A program made the position numbers and the translations under genes. Under the pieces are notes generated by a model, which searched no databases, was not told the DNA's origin, and saw only the letters and a program-made list of their open reading frames with translations. Positions 59,747-63,728 of a DNA stretch of 63,728 nt are shown in pieces. Numbering within the stretch: position 1 is the stretch's first letter; each line of letters begins with the position of its first letter. This stretch comes from Thalassolituus sp. (lineage in GTDB: Bacteria; Pseudomonadota; Gammaproteobacteria; Pseudomonadales; Oceanobacteraceae): assembly GCA_006212115.1 (NCBI GenBank), contig PDUK01000005.1:1-63728 (forward strand), written 5' to 3'.

Positions 59747-61800
59747 TTTATTTCAGCCAACGTCTGCGTGCCAGCGGCGTGGTCTGCTTTTCGCTTTTTT
59801 CTATGTGTTTTGCTGGGGCTGTATATGCAGAATCGCCGGTAGCATCCGCCATTCCAGCTCAGCAGGCTTCGTCCTTGCGTGATGTTTTTGGGATTAATGC
59901 TCCTGATTCTCAGCCGGATGCCGATGAAGAATTTCGCCAACGCACGCGTCAGAAGGATTTAATGCCGAGTACCGAAGGTGATATCCCTGATATTAATGAT
60001 CGTGATTCCGGACCGCGTATTCTGGTCAATCAATTCGCTTTCGAGCGACTGGAAGAATTTCCCGATTTCGATATTACACGAGAAGGTGTCGAAGCCGAGG
60101 CTGAGCGACTTCGTGTTGTATATATGAAGGAAGATCAGCGTGGTGATGCAGGTTATACGCCGGATGAATTGAGGGAGATTACGACATACCTACGCGATAT
60201 TGGCAGCGATTCAGATGTTGATGACCTGACTCATGAAGACATGCAGGCGCTGATCGAGTTGATACGTGATCAGAAGCGTAGTCGCGGGTTGAGTTTTGCC
60301 GACCTTGAGGAAATTGCCAATCTCCTGACCATTTACTATCGCAAGCGCGGTTTGTTCCTTGCGCGTGTTTTGTTGCCAGCTCAGGAAGTTGAAAACGGTA
60401 TCGTTACTTTCACCGTGATGGAAGGTCGCCTCGGTCAGATGGAGGCGCTGGGTAACGAGCACTACAACGAGAAGATTCTGAAGTCCCCGCTAAATCACAT
60501 TGTCGGCGGCATTGTAACCAGCCAGCAAGTTGAAGAAGCGCTATACATTCTCAATGATCTACCTGGGATGACCCTGACTGGGGCATTCAGCGCAGGGGAT
60601 AATCCTGGTGAAACTCGTCTGAGGCTGGTGGTTCGGGAGGAGGATGAGTTCTCCTATCTTTTGCGTCTGGATAATCACGGTGCCCAATTCACCGGTAAGG
60701 CGCGAGCTTATGCGAATATGCAGTGGAACAACCCTACTGGTATCGGTGACAACCTGAGTATCGGTCTCTTACGCTCAGAAGATATCGGCCAGAATGATTC
60801 TGGAGATGGCCTTGCCGACGATATTGGCACGCGTGAGGCGCACAGCAATCTCGGGCAGATAAGCTACTCCCTGCCTGTTGTGAACCTGCGTAATCGGATC
60901 TCCATCAGCGCAGATCGCAATACCTTCGACCTCGTCGACGAAGACGGCGGTATCATCAATGCACTTGAACTGAGTGGCGTGAATACCACCTATGCACTTG
61001 GTTATAACTACCAGATTCGTCGTACGCGCGACTTCAATATGTCCACCGGCATTAATATTACGGATAAGACGTCAACGGTAGACAGTTCTATCGACTTTTT
61101 GTCGACCGAAGACCATGTTGTCGCAGGGGAATGGAACCTCTACATAGATGGGTTGAGCCAGTCTGGTATCCGTATGCTGAATACCGCCAACTTAAGTGTT
61201 CAGTACGGTGATTTTAAGACCGATGTGGTTGAAGGTGCCGATGAAAGCTACATAAAGGCAGCCATTGATACCAGCTCGTTGTTCTTTATTCCTATTCCTT
61301 TTAGCGAAAAGTACAGCCGACTATTAACTACCGTTCGTCTGCAGCATACCGACCAGTCTTTACCTTCGTTTGAGCAATTCAGTATGGGTGGTGCGACTGG
61401 TGTTCGAGGCTTCTATGTGGGTGATTTCTCAGCGGATAAATCGGCCTTTGTCAGTAATGAATGGTACTTCGACCTGCCAGAATGGCGCCTGTTTGGTGAT
61501 TACTCACTAAATGATGTTTTTCAGGCCGGTATTCTTTTTGACTTTGCTTACGGTATTCAGAATGGCGGCTTTATCACCGACAGCGGTACTGTGGCAGAGG
61601 ACGAATGGGCACGTATGAGTGCCGCAGGTCTCGTATTTAAGGCGAGCTGGGGAAAAACCTTTAGCGGTAAAGTCTCTATCGCAACCCCTATCGATGGTGT
61701 GTCGAGTCTGGACCCAGAAGAAGGGGATACCAGTATCGAACCACTTAATAATACGCCTGATACTGTCGAAGTATTTGCAGACATTAATTTCTATTTCTGA
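59740..61800 (+). CDS. Two-partner secretion outer-membrane transporter (TpsB, FhaC/ShlB type)
   Basis: A 686-residue protein. The signal peptide is at residues 1-30 (VVCFSLFSMCFAGAVYAE). An unusually long acidic region of about 160 residues precedes the POTRA domains (LEEIANLLTIYYRKRGLFLA with FTVMEGRLGQM, then YILNDLPGMTLTGAF). The rest is a 16-strand-type barrel with the VRGFY motif in MGGATGVRGFYVGDF and a terminal VFADINFYF ending in Phe. The start at 59740 follows AAGGAACAGGG. It exports the TpsA protein encoded next. Confidence 0.93.
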   Translation: MLIYFSQRLRASGVVCFSLFSMCFAGAVYAESPVASAIPAQQASSLRDVFGINAPDSQPDADEEFRQRTRQKDLMPSTEGDIPDINDRDSGPRILVNQFAFERLEEFPDFDITREGVEAEAERLRVVYMKEDQRGDAGYTPDELREITTYLRDIGSDSDVDDLTHEDMQALIELIRDQKRSRGLSFADLEEIANLLTIYYRKRGLFLARVLLPAQEVENGIVTFTVMEGRLGQMEALGNEHYNEKILKSPLNHIVGGIVTSQQVEEALYILNDLPGMTLTGAFSAGDNPGETRLRLVVREEDEFSYLLRLDNHGAQFTGKARAYANMQWNNPTGIGDNLSIGLLRSEDIGQNDSGDGLADDIGTREAHSNLGQISYSLPVVNLRNRISISADRNTFDLVDEDGGIINALELSGVNTTYALGYNYQIRRTRDFNMSTGINITDKTSTVDSSIDFLSTEDHVVAGEWNLYIDGLSQSGIRMLNTANLSVQYGDFKTDVVEGADESYIKAAIDTSSLFFIPIPFSEKYSRLLTTVRLQHTDQSLPSFEQFSMGGATGVRGFYVGDFSADKSAFVSNEWYFDLPEWRLFGDYSLNDVFQAGILFDFAYGIQNGGFITDSGTVAEDEWARMSAAGLVFKASWGKTFSGKVSIATPIDGVSSLDPEEGDTSIEPLNNTPDTVEVFADINFYF

Positions 61801-61854
61801 CGCCATTTTGCGCAGCGCCGGCAGTCTGAGAGTCGGTACACATGGATAGCTACC

Positions 61855-61871
61855 GGAGGGCTGAGCCCTCC
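61855..61871 (+). terminator. Hairpin between tpsB and tpsA
   Basis: A stem GGAGGGC/GCCCTCC with loop TGA lies 54 bases after the tpsB stop and 20 bases before tpsA. No T-run follows. It may modulate expression of the large exoprotein relative to its transporter. Confidence 0.45.
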
Positions 61872-61891
61872 TTGCATTGAGAGCAGTGACA

Positions 61892-63728
61892 ATGAGCCAG
61901 CACACGAAAAAACATACAGAAAACGCCTTCGATTACTTCAGGAAGCACGCCTTGAGTGTTGCGATTTCTGCATTCAGTACCACTCTTGCGGGTATTCGCG
62001 ATGGGTTACAGCGTGGAGTGTACGTAGCGCTTATCGCTGGGCAGGTTGTCGCGCCAGTTGTGTGGGCAGGCCCATTGCCTGATTTGGCTGGGGATAATGA
62101 TTGGGTTACTCTCAATGAAGATGCTCTCATCGCTGGGATTGATTCTGATAAATCTGCGGTCTATGACGTTTCAGGCAACCGTGTTTTGGCCAATTGGACT
62201 AGTTTTGACATCGATGATGAATATGGTGTTGAGTTCATTCAAGCTAGCCCCGGCAGTATTTTGGTGAATCAGATTGCTGGTTCGGCAAGTAAGATTGCTG
62301 GCCTACTTAAAGCGAACGGTAATATTATTCTTGTCAACCCGAATGGTATGACGATTGCTGGTACGGCGACAATTGACGTTAACAGTCTCGTGGTTTCAGG
62401 GATGGGGTTGGTTGGTGGCGTTGATGCTGCTGATCAGGCTTTCTTTAACAGTGGCACTGAGGCTGAAAACTATAACAATCTCCTGCTCGTTAAGACTGAT
62501 GCTAATGGCAAGATTACTATTGAAAGTGGTGTTAAGTTTACCGTCGATGCTGAGGGTACTGCACACACTAGAAACAACAAATTTATCGCTATAGGAGCCG
62601 AGGTAGAAAATTCTGCTGATATCGTCGTTGGAAACCTCATTGGTCTTGGAGCCGGTGGGGCTGGCTTTGTAAGTTTCGATCAAGACGGCTTGGTAGGGTT
62701 TGAAATTTCCAGTGATGTTGTCTCGGAGAATGCACTTAAGAGTCTTGGTGATTTAACAGCAACAAACGGAACCGTTCTCTTATCAGCAAATGCTTCCAAT
62801 GCAACAATAAACAGTGCACTTAATATCGAGGGTACAGTTCAGGCTACCGCTATTAATATCGATGCGGATAAGATCACCCTTGGAAAACTAGCGGCGGATG
62901 ATGAAAATACTGTTGCGATCACCGCGTCGGAATCTTTATCGCTGGCCGATCTGGCTAAGGTCACAATAGAAGATAATGCGACCTACACTATTAATGCTAG
63001 CTCAGTGACCTTATCTGAAGGGTTTAATGAGATTACTACCTCTACATCGAAAGCAGGAAAAATTGTAGCGAATGGAGATATATCGGGAGCAAGCGAGACT
63101 TCTACTGAGTCCGGCTTATCAATTAACTTAGTGTCATCTGTTCAATTAGAGAATGGAGATATCTCGACAGATTCCGGCGTAAACCTGGTAGCAAATGAAA
63201 CATCAGGAATTGATAACAAGTTAGTAACGAATGGTATCTCGTTTTCTGGTGTTAGCTCGGCGGACTTAAATGGTAACGATCTGTCGGGCTCTTCTAAATC
63301 AGACACTTTCGATGTCACTGGTGGAACGCTAACAGCCAATAATATCGATGTCACGAATTCGACCAATACGATCAATGCCGGCGGCGGTAACGATATTTTC
63401 TCGGGATCTACGGATGGATGGACGGTTGTTGCGAATGGCCAAATTCAAGCAGGCACGCCAAGCGATACCTCCACGATCTTTAGCTTTACCGATGTAACAG
63501 CGGCGGCAATTACGGATCAGGCTCTGAAAGGCCAGGACAGCGTGGCAGACACTTATACTGTCACTCAGAACGATACAACCACGTCCGTTACGACTAATGG
63601 CATTGTATTCACCGAAATGAGTGAAGTATTGGCGGGTAATGGTACTGCTGTGGACAGTGTTGTTACAGATGGGCTCAATATTGAACTGAACGGTGCCGCG
63701 AATGAATTAAAAGTATCTGACAGCGGTG
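61892..63728 (+). CDS. TpsA-type filamentous exoprotein, 5' part
   Basis: An open frame of 612 codons runs off the right edge. Residues 1-60 form a long signal region with a hydrophobic stretch (YVALIAGQVVAPVVWAG). The TPS secretion domain follows: NWTSFDIDDEYGVEFIQ, then SKIAGLLKANGNIILVNPNG with the NPNGM motif at 149-153. Beyond residue 300 the protein is rich in Thr, Ser, Asn and Asp, with degenerate repeats. It is exported by the upstream TpsB. Whether it is an adhesin, a toxin carrier such as CdiA, or something else depends on the missing C-terminus. Confidence 0.92.
   Translation, partial: MSQHTKKHTENAFDYFRKHALSVAISAFSTTLAGIRDGLQRGVYVALIAGQVVAPVVWAGPLPDLAGDNDWVTLNEDALIAGIDSDKSAVYDVSGNRVLANWTSFDIDDEYGVEFIQASPGSILVNQIAGSASKIAGLLKANGNIILVNPNGMTIAGTATIDVNSLVVSGMGLVGGVDAADQAFFNSGTEAENYNNLLLVKTDANGKITIESGVKFTVDAEGTAHTRNNKFIAIGAEVENSADIVVGNLIGLGAGGAGFVSFDQDGLVGFEISSDVVSENALKSLGDLTATNGTVLLSANASNATINSALNIEGTVQATAINIDADKITLGKLAADDENTVAITASESLSLADLAKVTIEDNATYTINASSVTLSEGFNEITTSTSKAGKIVANGDISGASETSTESGLSINLVSSVQLENGDISTDSGVNLVANETSGIDNKLVTNGISFSGVSSADLNGNDLSGSSKSDTFDVTGGTLTANNIDVTNSTNTINAGGGNDIFSGSTDGWTVVANGQIQAGTPSDTSTIFSFTDVTAAAITDQALKGQDSVADTYTVTQNDTTTSVTTNGIVFTEMSEVLAGNGTAVDSVVTDGLNIELNGAANELKVSDSG

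Noticed and set aside
1-63728. CRISPR arrays, rRNA or complete tRNA genes
   Set aside because: No regularly spaced direct repeats, rRNA signatures or full cloverleaf were found.

Overview
The window looks like chromosomal DNA of a marine gammaproteobacterium of the Pseudomonadales/Oceanospirillales type. This is inferred from gene content and from gene order recalled for Pseudomonas (oxyR, recG, HDOD gene, HU, rubredoxin reductase, rubredoxin, ubiC, ubiA, phoB, phoR). No rRNA gene, complete tRNA or CRISPR array is visible.

Region 1 (1-2.73 kb) is the distal end of a small integrated element. It holds the C-terminus of a P4-type tyrosine integrase, two unknown genes, an AlpA-like regulator, two winged-helix genes, a cluster of GC-rich hairpins, a possible 38-codon gene, and a tRNA-3'-end-like sequence plus terminator that looks like the right attachment site.

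Region 2 (2.75-22.9 kb) is housekeeping. It carries trmH, cysZ, a response regulator, phoBR, ubiCA, rubredoxin and its reductase, HU, a DUF1415 gene, an SCP2-like gene, a dicarboxylate/amino-acid symporter, an HDOD protein, recG, oxyR, an SDR-type epimerase, an AbgT-family transporter and fpr. Between the first small gene and trmH lies a minus-strand stretch of about 210 nt with about 16 GGA motifs, several in hairpin loops. It is a strong candidate for a CsrB/RsmY/Z-type RNA that sequesters CsrA/RsmA.

Region 3 (23.1-59.3 kb) is a complete imp-type type VI secretion system. A Thr kinase with an FGE-like C-terminus (PpkA) diverges from the fha-tssJKLM-tagF-tssABC-tssC2-tssEFGH operon, and the matching phosphatase PppA closes the locus. 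Between ClpV and PppA is an effector island read on the minus strand: hcp, vgrG, a DUF6931-like gene, PAAR, a signal-peptide protein, a class 3 lipase, an unknown 445-residue putative effector and three apparently related small genes that may be immunity genes. The island also contains two decayed genes: the 3' end of a lost effector joined to a putative immunity gene, and a homologue of the signal-peptide protein interrupted by three in-frame stops. A RAYT-like transposase gene whose HUH histidines are replaced sits next to pppA.

Region 4 (59.5 kb to the end) is a two-partner secretion operon: an FhaC/ShlB-type transporter followed by the N-terminal part of a large TpsA exoprotein that runs off the window.

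Possible links between regions: in Pseudomonas, Gac/Rsm small RNAs control type VI secretion, so the candidate RNA may act on the T6SS. PpkA, the FHA protein and PppA should form the phosphorylation switch of the apparatus, and the Hcp/VgrG/PAAR genes with the lipase should form its loaded spike.
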